A DNA stretch of 64,000 nt from Rhodococcus rhodnii (lineage in GTDB: Bacteria; Actinomycetota; Actinomycetes; Mycobacteriales; Pseudonocardiaceae): positions 319,983-383,982 of the forward strand of contig JOAA01000005.1 in NCBI GenBank assembly GCA_000720375.1, written 5' to 3'. Positions 52,607-60,643 of the stretch are shown here, one piece after another. Positions within the stretch are counted from its first letter, which is position 1, and each line of letters begins with the position of its first letter. The translations under genes and the position numbers were made by a program. Below the pieces are notes generated by a model that was given only the letters and a program-made list of their open reading frames with translations, had not been told where the DNA came from and made no database searches.

Positions 52607-52630
52607 TAGGATGTTTGGACCACCAAACAT
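52607..52630 (+). promoter_or_regulatory. GntR operator over the -10 box
   Basis: ATGTTTGG (52611-52618), ACCA, CCAAACAT (52623-52630): a perfect 8-base dyad. A -10-like TAGGAT lies at 52607-52612 and overlaps it. Just 21 bases before the GntR start, so autorepression is likely. Confidence 0.7.
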
Positions 52631-52651
52631 TCGGGTGGGGAGGATGACACC

Positions 52652-53332
52652 GTGCCGTTGGCCACGACCCGGCGTGCCGGCCTTGTCGACCAGGTGATCG
52701 ACCAGATGAGGAGTGCGATCACCACGGGCGAGTGGCGGGTTGGCGAACGAATCCCTACCGAGCCCGAGCTGGTGACCGCGCTCGGCGTGGGCCGCAACAC
52801 CGTTCGCGAGGCCGTCCGTGCCCTCGCCCACGCGGGACTTCTCGAAGTCCGGCAGGGCGATGGCACGTTCGTGCGCGCCACAAGTGAACTGTCCGGAGCA
52901 GTACGCCGCCTGTGCGGCTCGGAACTGCGTGACGTGCTGGAAGTACGGCGGACCCTGGAAGTCGAAGGCGCACGCCTCGCGGCGACCAACCGCACCGAAG
53001 CACAGCTGGAGCAACTGACCCGCCTGCTGGAACTGCGGGACGAAGCGGCGGCGGCGATGCAGTGGTCGCGTTTCGTGCAGATCGACGCGGACTTCCACCA
53101 CCTGGTGGTGATCGCGTCGCACAACCAGCTGCTCGCCGAACTGCACGCGGGCCTGACCGAAGTGATCAAGGCGAGCATCGAGGCGCTCGACGAGTCACAG
53201 CCCGATGCCCGCAAGATCGACCACCGGGGTCTGCTGTTCGCCATCCGGGACCGGGATGCCGAGCGTGCGGTGCGTGAGGCAGGAGGGTTCCTGGCGGAGG
53301 CGTTGAGTTATTTGGCCGAGCATCCGGCTTGA
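52652..53332 (+). CDS. FadR-subfamily GntR transcriptional regulator
   Basis: 226 residues from GTG at 52652. N-terminal winged helix (RIPTEPELVTALGVGRNTVR and EAVRALAHAGLLEVRQGDGT, about 30-72) and an all-helical FCD effector domain with metal-ligand-type residues (Asp in IDADFHHLVV, His in DHRGLLFAI). FadR-type regulators sense carboxylic acids. No gene beside it forms an obvious target; hrpA is divergent. Confidence 0.92.
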   Translation: MPLATTRRAGLVDQVIDQMRSAITTGEWRVGERIPTEPELVTALGVGRNTVREAVRALAHAGLLEVRQGDGTFVRATSELSGAVRRLCGSELRDVLEVRRTLEVEGARLAATNRTEAQLEQLTRLLELRDEAAAAMQWSRFVQIDADFHHLVVIASHNQLLAELHAGLTEVIKASIEALDESQPDARKIDHRGLLFAIRDRDAERAVREAGGFLAEALSYLAEHPA

Positions 53333-53718
53333 TGTTTCGCGGTTCGCGTGACGACTGGGGGCACGCGGACCTCAGGGGTTTGGGTTTCGTGGGGTTTGTC
53401 TCTTTTGCCGGTTCGCGCAGCTGCATCTTTCAGGGTTAGCTCCAGCGCACGGCTCCTGCCGGGTTCGCGCTTCTCTATAGAGTTCGCGCTAACACTCGCA
53501 TTGCGTCTCTTTCACCGGATGCTCCGGCACATCTCTTCAGGTTGTTCCGTTGAGCGACACCGGGTTCTTCGCTCAGGGCGGCCTCCCGCCCCCGAATTCC
53601 AGCGTAGTCCGAAGGGCCGACAGGGTTGGGCCACAGCGGGTAGCGCCACCTTCAGTTATCCACAGCGGCCGGTTGTCCACAGAGTCCCGGCCGCTGCGCT
53701 TTCGCCTCGACGTCCCTC
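53333..53718. other. Gene-free region with two DnaA boxes
   Basis: 386 bases between convergent genes without convincing coding potential. Contains two adjacent DnaA-box matches (53656-53681), several GTTCGCG repeats (near 53343, 53410, 53462, 53480) and a CTATAG palindrome near 53475. Confidence 0.5.
53656..53681 (+). promoter_or_regulatory. Two adjacent DnaA boxes
   Basis: TTATCCACA (53656-53664), the strict consensus, and TTGTCCACA (53673-53681), the form favoured in actinobacteria, eight bases apart in the same orientation. Confidence 0.55.
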
Positions 53719-55146
53719 CTACGAGCCTTGTGATCCGGGGATTCGAAGGACGCTGCCATCCCCTGACACGTGCAAGGAGCCGTCCGGGGCGACGGCGAGT
53801 CCGACGAACCGTCGAGGGCAACCGGGCATCCCGTGCACGAAAAGCTCGCGGGGACGTTCCGGGCTGAGCGGAAGGTCATCGGCGACCACCCGGCGTTCAC
53901 CGGTCTCCAGGTGAATGGCCAGCACTCGTCGAAGTCCGACCTCCACGACGAACAACTCATCGCCATGCACGGCCAAGCCCTGCGGGGCGGCGAGCGCCGA
54001 AGCGACAACCACGCCATCATCGATCCGGTGGACCGTGCCGGTCTCGTCGCTGACGTAGCAGCGCTGCTCCGCGTCGAATGCAACGTCGATAGGCGAGTCA
54101 AAGGAAGCCAACACGGTCACATCCGTGTCGATAGCAACGACCCGTCCTGCTCCCGCCTCAGCGACCACAAGCGCACCATCACCCCGCACGGCGATACCCA
54201 TTGGCTGAGCCAAGCCGTTGGCGCGCTCCCTGCCATCAGTGCGTACGTCGCCATACTGAGACGTCACGTGCAGCTGTCCATCAGCGGCGACGATGCCGTG
54301 CGTGAAGATCGCCAGTTCTGGCCCGGTTGGCTTCACAACGCGATAGTGGTCCGCTGCATAGACCGTGCCGTCGGAATCGACCGTCACGCCGTAAGGGCCA
54401 GCGAGGCCGGAAGGGACAACCTGACGAGTCCGGCCGTCTGGGTACACCTCCGCGATACCACCGCCCGCATAGCTCGAGACATACATGCGGTTGTCGGAGT
54501 CGAACGCGGCGTTGTCCAGGCACATCACGCCGGTGGTGATGATCTTTCGTTGGCCTTGGTCGATGCGCGTGATGATCCCGTCCACGCCGCGGGACAGGAC
54601 CATCAACACGCCTTCGCGGTCGAAGCGGACCGCGACCGGCTCGTGCACGTCCTCGGCGACCAGCTCGGGCGTGCCGCCGTCAGGCGGGATCCGGTAGACC
54701 TCGTTGGTGAGCATGTGCGGGTAGTACAGGCAGCCGTCGGGCCCGAGTTGCATCGCGTTGCCCAGCATCAGGCCTTCGGCTAGAACTACGGGTTCTCCGC
54801 CGTCGGGGAACAGTTCGAGGAGGCGTCCGCCGACACGCATTTCGTTGACAAACAAGCGATCCCCGACGCAGGCGATGCCGTTGGGCACCTTCACCTCGTC
54901 GGAGACCAGCGTGTATTCGCCCTGCGGATCTCGCCGCCACACCCTGCCAGGCACGAGGTCTGTGATGTACATCGAGCCGTCGGCGCCGAACGCGAGGTCG
55001 TCCGGTGACTGGACGGGACCCTCTATGAAGTCGACCTGGGCTGTGGCGAGGTCGACGGCGCTGATGCGTCCGCCGAGGTATTCGGCGACGTAAAGGCGGC
55101 CGTCGGGGCCGAACGCGATGCCGTTGGAACCACGGAACGGGCTCAT
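53719..55146 (-). CDS. SMP-30/gluconolactonase-like beta-propeller protein
   Basis: 475 residues from ATG at 55146, overlapping the monooxygenase stop as ATGA. Repeated NHL/SMP-30 blades: GSNGIAFGPDGRLYVAEYLG, SPDDLAFGADGSMYITD, LDNAAFDSDNRMYVSSYAGG and later units. The fold includes lactonases and strictosidine synthase-like enzymes with a central metal. No signal peptide. Coupled to the Baeyer-Villiger monooxygenase, it may open the lactone or cleave the ester product. It is longer than one propeller of SMP-30 (about 300 residues), so it may hold two. Confidence 0.82.
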   Translation of the reverse strand: MSPFRGSNGIAFGPDGRLYVAEYLGGRISAVDLATAQVDFIEGPVQSPDDLAFGADGSMYITDLVPGRVWRRDPQGEYTLVSDEVKVPNGIACVGDRLFVNEMRVGGRLLELFPDGGEPVVLAEGLMLGNAMQLGPDGCLYYPHMLTNEVYRIPPDGGTPELVAEDVHEPVAVRFDREGVLMVLSRGVDGIITRIDQGQRKIITTGVMCLDNAAFDSDNRMYVSSYAGGGIAEVYPDGRTRQVVPSGLAGPYGVTVDSDGTVYAADHYRVVKPTGPELAIFTHGIVAADGQLHVTSQYGDVRTDGRERANGLAQPMGIAVRGDGALVVAEAGAGRVVAIDTDVTVLASFDSPIDVAFDAEQRCYVSDETGTVHRIDDGVVVASALAAPQGLAVHGDELFVVEVGLRRVLAIHLETGERRVVADDLPLSPERPRELFVHGMPGCPRRFVGLAVAPDGSLHVSGDGSVLRIPGSQGS

Positions 55147-56948
55147 CCGGCGGCCACCAGGACGTCGTCCATGCCGCCGTTCTCGCGCCAGTCGCGCAAC
55201 ACTGCGTGGAAGGCGACAGCGCCCTTGCCGAAAGACGGGAGCACGAAAGGATGTCCCTCGTTGTTGTAGTAGCCGGGGGTGCATTCGCTCAGGAACTTGT
55301 ACCGCTCAGCCGCGTTCTCGCCCAGGCTCGCGACCCAGGCGTCCACGGCCTGCGCGCTCGGCTCGACCCAGCGGGCGCCTCGCTTACGGGCCTGCTCGAT
55401 CACCTCGGCGATGTGTGTTGCCTGCTCGTCGAGGATGTGCGTGAAGTTCACCGACGCGGCGTTCTGCAACGGCCCCAGGGTGAAGAAGTTCGGGAAGCCG
55501 TTGCTGTAGAAGCCATGCAGCGTCCTTGGCCCGCTGCTCCAGCTCTCCAGCAGAGTCGTGCCGCCGCGGCCGTACACCGGTAACCGGCCGAGGAAGATGT
55601 CCGAGAGACCGACCTGGAAGCCGGTGGCGAAGACGATGCAGTCCACTTCGTACTCACGGCCCCCGACCACCACCGCGTTCTGCGTGACGCGCTCGACGCC
55701 GCCGAAGTCGGCGGTGTCCAGCAGGGTGACGTTGGGGCGGTTGAAGGTCTGGAGGTACTCGTCGCTGAACGTCGGCCGCTTGCACATGTAGCGGTACCAC
55801 GGTTTGAGCAACTCGGCCGTAGCCGGATCCCGCACGATGTCCGCCACGCGAGCGCGGATCTCGTTCATCTTCTGAAAATCGACGACCTCGTCGAGGTGCT
55901 CGCGTTCCTCCTGCGACAACGAGTCGTGGATTTCGCCGCCGGTCAGGTGGTGCAGCAGATGCGCACTGCCCGTCCACGCGTCACGGACCATGTCCTCTTC
56001 GGCAAGGCCGCCGCTGACGATGTTGAGGAAGTTCTGCATGCGGCGCCGTTGCCAACCGGGCCGCAACGACGCTGCCCACTCGGCGTCCGTGGGCCGGTTT
56101 CCTCGAACGTCCACAGTGGATGGAGTGCGCTGCAGCACGTACAGGTGTTGCGCGTCGCGGGCCAGATGCGGGACGACCTGAATGGCCGTCGCGCCAGTGC
56201 CGACAAGGGCAACGCGTTTGTCGACCAGCTTGTGGAGGTTGCCATTGGCGTCACCGCCCGTGTAGCCGTAGTCCCAGCGGCTGGTGTGGAAGGTGTGTCC
56301 CTTGAAGGTCTCCATGCCGGGAATGCCAGGCAGTTTCGGCCGGTCCAAGGTTCCGTTGGACACCACGACGTACCGGGCCCGCATCTGGTCGCCGCGGTCG
56401 GTGGCCACGCTCCACTCGACGGCGTCTTCGTCCCATCGCAGTTCGGTGACCGCGGTCTGGAAACACGCGTCGCGGTAAAGGTCGAAGTGCTTGCCGATAG
56501 CGCGGGCGTGCTGGCGGATCTCCTCGCCCGGCGCGTACTTCCACTTGGGGACGTAGCCGACTTCTTCCAGCAACGGCATGTAGATGTACGACTCGATGTC
56601 GCAGTGGATGCCCGGATACCGGTTCCAGTACCAGGTACCGCCGAAGTCCCCGGCTTTCTCGATCACCCTGATGGTTTCGAGGCCGGCCTGACGAAGCCGT
56701 GCCGCGGCGAGCAAGCCGCCGAGTCCACCACCTAGAACCACCGCGTCGACCCGGTCGTGTAGCGGCTCCCGCGTGAAGTTCGGATCGGCGTACGGATCCT
56801 CGGCGTAGTAACCGAATTGACCCTCAGCCGGCTTGTACTGGCCGGCGCCGTCAGGACGGATGCGGCGGTTCCGTTCGGCCCGGTATTTCGCGCGCAACGC
56901 GTCCGGATCGAAACCCAGGTCTTCCGGGACCACACCGGAAATGGACAT
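55143..56948 (-). CDS. Baeyer-Villiger flavin monooxygenase
   Basis: 601 residues from ATG at 56948 (MSISGVVPEDLGFDPDALRA). N-terminal extension of about 65 residues as in cyclododecanone- and steroid-type enzymes, FAD site LGGGLGGLLAAARL, the BVMO fingerprint FKGHTFHTSRWDYG (about 220-233), NADPH site VGTGATAIQ, and VFATGFQVGL. Inserts oxygen next to a ketone to make an ester or lactone. Second gene of the SDR-BVMO-SMP-30 operon. Confidence 0.93.
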   Translation of the reverse strand: MSISGVVPEDLGFDPDALRAKYRAERNRRIRPDGAGQYKPAEGQFGYYAEDPYADPNFTREPLHDRVDAVVLGGGLGGLLAAARLRQAGLETIRVIEKAGDFGGTWYWNRYPGIHCDIESYIYMPLLEEVGYVPKWKYAPGEEIRQHARAIGKHFDLYRDACFQTAVTELRWDEDAVEWSVATDRGDQMRARYVVVSNGTLDRPKLPGIPGMETFKGHTFHTSRWDYGYTGGDANGNLHKLVDKRVALVGTGATAIQVVPHLARDAQHLYVLQRTPSTVDVRGNRPTDAEWAASLRPGWQRRRMQNFLNIVSGGLAEEDMVRDAWTGSAHLLHHLTGGEIHDSLSQEEREHLDEVVDFQKMNEIRARVADIVRDPATAELLKPWYRYMCKRPTFSDEYLQTFNRPNVTLLDTADFGGVERVTQNAVVVGGREYEVDCIVFATGFQVGLSDIFLGRLPVYGRGGTTLLESWSSGPRTLHGFYSNGFPNFFTLGPLQNAASVNFTHILDEQATHIAEVIEQARKRGARWVEPSAQAVDAWVASLGENAAERYKFLSECTPGYYNNEGHPFVLPSFGKGAVAFHAVLRDWRENGGMDDVLVAAG

Positions 56949-56991
56949 GCAGGGTCGGCCTTTCTGTTGTGTGTATGGAGTTCTGGAGTTC

Positions 56992-57759
56992 TTAGACCGC
57001 GGCCCAGCCGTTGTCGACAGGCAGGATGACGCCGGTGATGTTCGAGGCGGCGTCCGAGGCGAGGAAGACGATGGCGGCGGCCTGTTCCTCGGCTTCCGCG
57101 ACACGGCCCATGTTGGCCATGTACCGCATGACAGTCTGCGGTCCGAGCCCTTCGGGGTCGGCGTTGACGGTGATGCCTGTGTTGGTTCCGCCGGGCGCGA
57201 TGGCGTTGGCACGGATGCCTGCGTCGCGATACATGACTGCGACGGAACGTGTCAGCCCGACGAGGCCGTGCTTGGACGCGGTGTACGCGGCTCCGGCAGC
57301 ACTGCCGCGCAATGCAGCCTCGGAAGCAGTGTTGACGATGACACCCTTGCCCTTGGCGACCATGTGCGGCAGCGCGGCGCGGGTGAGCAGGAACGGCGCG
57401 GTCAGATTGACGGCAAGGACGCGGTCCCATTCGGCGTCGGTGATATCCCCAGCCGCGGCCATCGAATCCATGATCCCGGCGTTGTTCACCAGGACATCCA
57501 GGCCGCCGAAGGTACTCACGGCGGTCGCGACCACTTCCTCGGCGACAGCGAGGTCGCTCAGATCACCGGCCACTGCCACCGCGGTGCCACCGGCCGCGGT
57601 GATCTCCTCGACCACAGCCTTGGCGGCATCCGCGTTGACGTCGGCCACCACCACCTTCGCGCCCGCCTGGGCGAATTGCCGGGCCGCGGCCCGTCCGATC
57701 CCCGAACCCGCGCCGGTGACCACCACGCTGCTGCCATCAAGACCACTGCTCTGTGTCAT
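56992..57759 (-). CDS. Short-chain dehydrogenase (alcohol/3-oxoacyl type)
   Basis: 255 residues from ATG at 57759. TGAGSGIGRAAA binds NAD(P), NNAGIMDS, and catalytic YTASK (about 157-161); ends ILPVDNGWAAV. Probably oxidises a secondary alcohol to the ketone used by the adjacent monooxygenase (43-base gap). First gene of the operon, facing the TetR gene across a dyad. Confidence 0.9.
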   Translation of the reverse strand: MTQSSGLDGSSVVVTGAGSGIGRAAARQFAQAGAKVVVADVNADAAKAVVEEITAAGGTAVAVAGDLSDLAVAEEVVATAVSTFGGLDVLVNNAGIMDSMAAAGDITDAEWDRVLAVNLTAPFLLTRAALPHMVAKGKGVIVNTASEAALRGSAAGAAYTASKHGLVGLTRSVAVMYRDAGIRANAIAPGGTNTGITVNADPEGLGPQTVMRYMANMGRVAEAEEQAAAIVFLASDAASNITGVILPVDNGWAAV

Positions 57760-57774
57760 GAGCCCACCGTACCG

Positions 57775-57819
57775 ACTTTTTGTCAGTCTGCGCCATATAG
57801 TCAGTGAACGACAAAAAGT
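57775..57819. promoter_or_regulatory. Long-spaced dyad between SDR operon and TetR gene
   Basis: ACTTTTTGTC (57775-57784) and GACAAAAAGT (57810-57819) are a perfect 10-base inverted repeat 25 bases apart. GTCAGT occurs twice between them. It lies in the divergent promoter region and is the likely TetR operator. Confidence 0.7.
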
Positions 57820-57849
57820 AGTATGATCGGAATCCGGCACGGAGGGGTC

Positions 57850-58488
57850 ATGCTCAACTCAGCAGGGCGGACAGGACGGCCGCCGCTCACCGAACGGCGT
57901 AAGGCCGAGACGCGGCTGGAAGTCGCGCGCGCCGCGGTCCGCCTGTTCCTGGCCAAAGGGGTCGCCGAAACGTCCGCCGAGGACATCGCGGCGGAGGCGG
58001 GCATCTCCTCACGCACGCTGTGGCGGTACTTCCCGACCAAGGACAGCTGCGTGATGCCCCTGCTGACCGGCGGTATCGAGCACACCGCGCGCCATCTGCG
58101 GTCATGGCGCAGCGATCAGGGCGTGGCGGAACTGCTGGAGATGATGCAGTCCGACTACCGCGAGCCCGCCGACGTCCGCACAGCGATGCTGAACCTGGTG
58201 CGGCTGACCAAGACCGAACCCGGGCTGCGCGCGGTGTGGCTGGAGGCGCATCGCGAAGCCGAGCCCGTGTTCGCCGAAGCGCTCGCGCAGCGCGCCGGGT
58301 TGCCCGAACCCGATCTGACCGTCACCGTGCAGGCCGCGATGATCAACGCCGCGTTGCGGGCGGCCGTGGAGTTCTACGCGTCCACGAGCGAAGCGCCGGA
58401 TTCGATGGAATCTGTGGTGACCGAAGCGCTGTACATCGCCGCACAGGGCTTTCCGTCAGTCCACAAAGGACGAAAACGGGACAGGTGA
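57850..58488 (+). CDS. TetR-family transcriptional regulator
   Basis: 212 residues from ATG at 57850, preceded by GGAGGGG. Helix-turn-helix: RRKAETRLEVARAAVRLFLA, then VAETSAEDIAAEAGISSRTL and WRYFPTKDS. The C-terminal ligand domain is variable. Divergent to the SDR-BVMO-SMP-30 operon, which it most likely represses until a ketone or alcohol is bound. Confidence 0.92.
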   Translation: MLNSAGRTGRPPLTERRKAETRLEVARAAVRLFLAKGVAETSAEDIAAEAGISSRTLWRYFPTKDSCVMPLLTGGIEHTARHLRSWRSDQGVAELLEMMQSDYREPADVRTAMLNLVRLTKTEPGLRAVWLEAHREAEPVFAEALAQRAGLPEPDLTVTVQAAMINAALRAAVEFYASTSEAPDSMESVVTEALYIAAQGFPSVHKGRKRDR

Positions 58489-58599
58489 TCACCTTTCCCT
58501 TTCCAAGGTATATCGCACCCGGGGGCTTGCGGCAAGACCCCGGCTGTGCCGCAGAATCACCGGCCTAACGCCAGAACCTGCGGAAATGGGAGTCGCTCA

Positions 58600-59787
58600 G
58601 TGCGCGTGTTGATGTCGACGTACGGATCACGAGGGGACGTCGAGCCTTTGGTGGCGCTGGCTTTGCGGCTGCGAGAACTCGGTGCGGAAGTGCGGTTGTG
58701 CGCGCCGCCAGACTTCGCACAGCGGCTGGCCGATGTCGGTGTGCCGTTCTTCCCGGTCGGCCCGTCGGCGAGCGCGCTGACAGCTTCGGCGCCACCGGTG
58801 ACCTCCTTCAGCCAACGCGCCGCAGCCTTGATCGCCAACCAGTTCGAGGCAGTCCTCGCAGCGGCGGACGGATGCGACGTGCTGGTGGCGACCGGCATGA
58901 TGCCGGCTGCGGCCGGTGCGCTGTCGGTGGCCGAGAAACTGGGCCTGCGCGCAGTGTCCGTGACCTTCCAGCAGATCGTCCTGCCTTCGCCGTACCGTCC
59001 GCCGCTGGCGTATCCGGGCAGGTCGTTCCCGCCGGACGTGACGGACAACCGGGTGCTGTGGGACCTGGACGCCCAGAGCAACAACGAACTCTTCGGCGAG
59101 GCGCTCAACACCAACCGGATGGACAACGGCTTGCCTCCGGTGGCCGACGTCCGCGGCTACGTCCTCGGCGACCGGCCGTGGCTGGCGACCGACCCGGCGC
59201 TGGATCCCTGGGAGAAAACGCCGGACTTCGACGTCGTGCAGACCGGCGCCTGGATCGTGCCCGACACACGCCCGCTCCCGGCGGACGTGGAGGCCTTCAT
59301 CAACGCGGGCACGCCGCCGGTGTTCGTGGCCTTCAGCACCATGCACATGCACGCGTCGACAGACACCGTGCAGCTGGCCATCGAGGCGATCCGCGCGCAG
59401 GGCCGCCGCGCACTCGTCTCCCACGGCTCGACCCAGATCGACGACCAGGACGACTGCTTCTTCGTCCACGAGGTCAACCACCAGGCACTGTTCAAGCGGG
59501 TGGCCGCCGTCGTGCACCACGGCGGCGCGGGCACCACGACGACGGCCACACGGGCCGGCGCGCCTCAGGTGGTGGTCCCTCAGTTGGCAGACCAGCCGTA
59601 CTGGGCCAACCGGGTCGCTGACCTGGGTATCGGTGTGGCGGTCGAGGATCTCGAGTCGCTGTCGGCCGCGGTCAAGACAGCCTTGGCCGCCGAGACCCGT
59701 GCACGAGCGACCGAGTTCGCAGGCATGATCCGCACCGACGGCGCGGAGGTGGCCGCGAGGATGCTCCTCGGCGCTACGGCAGGGTGA
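58600..59787 (+). CDS. Glycopeptide-type glycosyltransferase (GT1/Gtf family)
   Basis: 395 residues from GTG at 58600, with GGGAG upstream. GT-B fold: [20 protein letters not shown] at the N-terminus and the donor-binding [20 protein letters not shown], then [19 protein letters not shown]. These match the Gtf enzymes of vancomycin-group antibiotic clusters and EryCIII-like sugar transferases. No biosynthetic genes flank it, so it may glycosylate lipids, toxins or a foreign antibiotic. Ends 14 bases inside the convergent map gene. Confidence 0.88.
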   Translation: MRVLMSTYGSRGDVEPLVALALRLRELGAEVRLCAPPDFAQRLADVGVPFFPVGPSASALTASAPPVTSFSQRAAALIANQFEAVLAAADGCDVLVATGMMPAAAGALSVAEKLGLRAVSVTFQQIVLPSPYRPPLAYPGRSFPPDVTDNRVLWDLDAQSNNELFGEALNTNRMDNGLPPVADVRGYVLGDRPWLATDPALDPWEKTPDFDVVQTGAWIVPDTRPLPADVEAFINAGTPPVFVAFSTMHMHASTDTVQLAIEAIRAQGRRALVSHGSTQIDDQDDCFFVHEVNHQALFKRVAAVVHHGGAGTTTTATRAGAPQVVVPQLADQPYWANRVADLGIGVAVEDLESLSAAVKTALAAETRARATEFAGMIRTDGAEVAARMLLGATAG

Positions 59788-60634
59788 GGATCTCCGCGCC
59801 GGAGTCGGTGACCACGATGGTGTGCTCGAACTGGGCGGTCCAGCTCTTGTCCTTCGTGGTCACGGTCCAGCCGTCGTCCCAGATGTCGTAGTCGATGCCG
59901 CCCAGGGTGATCATCGGCTCGATGGTGAACGTCATCCCCGGCTCGATCTCGGTCTGCACCGAAGGCTCGTCGTAGTGCAGGATCACCAGGCCGCTGTGGA
60001 AGGACCGGCCGATGCCGTGGCCGGTGAAGTCACGGACGACGCCGTAGTCGAAGCGCTTGGCGTACGCCTCGATGACGCGGCCGATCACGTTCAGCGCTCG
60101 CCCGGGCCGGACGGCCTTGATCGCGCGCATGGTGGCCTCGTGGGTGCGTTCGACGAGGAGACGGTTCTCCTCAGCGACGTCGCCCGCGAGGAACGTGGCG
60201 TTGGTGTCGCCGTGCACGCCGCCGATGAATGCCGTCACGTCGATGTTGACGATGTCGCCGTCCTCGATCACGGTCGAGTCCGGGATACCGTGGCAGATCA
60301 CCTCGTTCAGCGAGGTGCAGCAGGACTTCGGGAAGTTGCGGTAGCCGAGGGTCGACGGGTACGCGCCGTGGTCGAGCAGGAACTCGTGCACGACGGCGTC
60401 GACGTCGTCGGTCGTGGCGCCCGGCTTGACGGCTTTGCCGCCCTCCTGCAGCGCCTGCGCGGCGATCCGGCCTGCCACCCGCATGGCCTCGATCACCTCG
60501 GGGCTCTGCACGTACGTCGGCTCGGTGTTGCGCGCCGGGGCGGGCTTGTCGACGTACTCAGGCCTGGCAATGGTGACTGGGACTGGACGGCGCGGGCTCT
60601 GTTCGCCGGCAGTCAGCGGGGCACGTACGGGCAT
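59774..60634 (-). CDS. map: Methionine aminopeptidase type I
   Basis: 286 residues from ATG at 60634. The pita-bread core carries the five metal ligands: [14 protein letters not shown] (Asp, Asp), GHGIGRSFH (His), TIEPM (Glu) and QFEHTIVVT (Glu). The N-terminal extension of about 40 residues, Pro-rich, resembles that of mycobacterial MapB. Removes the initiator Met from new proteins. Confidence 0.95.
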   Translation of the reverse strand: MPVRAPLTAGEQSPRRPVPVTIARPEYVDKPAPARNTEPTYVQSPEVIEAMRVAGRIAAQALQEGGKAVKPGATTDDVDAVVHEFLLDHGAYPSTLGYRNFPKSCCTSLNEVICHGIPDSTVIEDGDIVNIDVTAFIGGVHGDTNATFLAGDVAEENRLLVERTHEATMRAIKAVRPGRALNVIGRVIEAYAKRFDYGVVRDFTGHGIGRSFHSGLVILHYDEPSVQTEIEPGMTFTIEPMITLGGIDYDIWDDGWTVTTKDKSWTAQFEHTIVVTDSGAEILTLP

Positions 60635-60643
60635 GTCTCAACT

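Noticed and set aside
53348..53914. 188-codon plus-strand frame after the GntR gene
   Set aside because: Runs antisense into the SMP-30 gene and has no start signal or motif.
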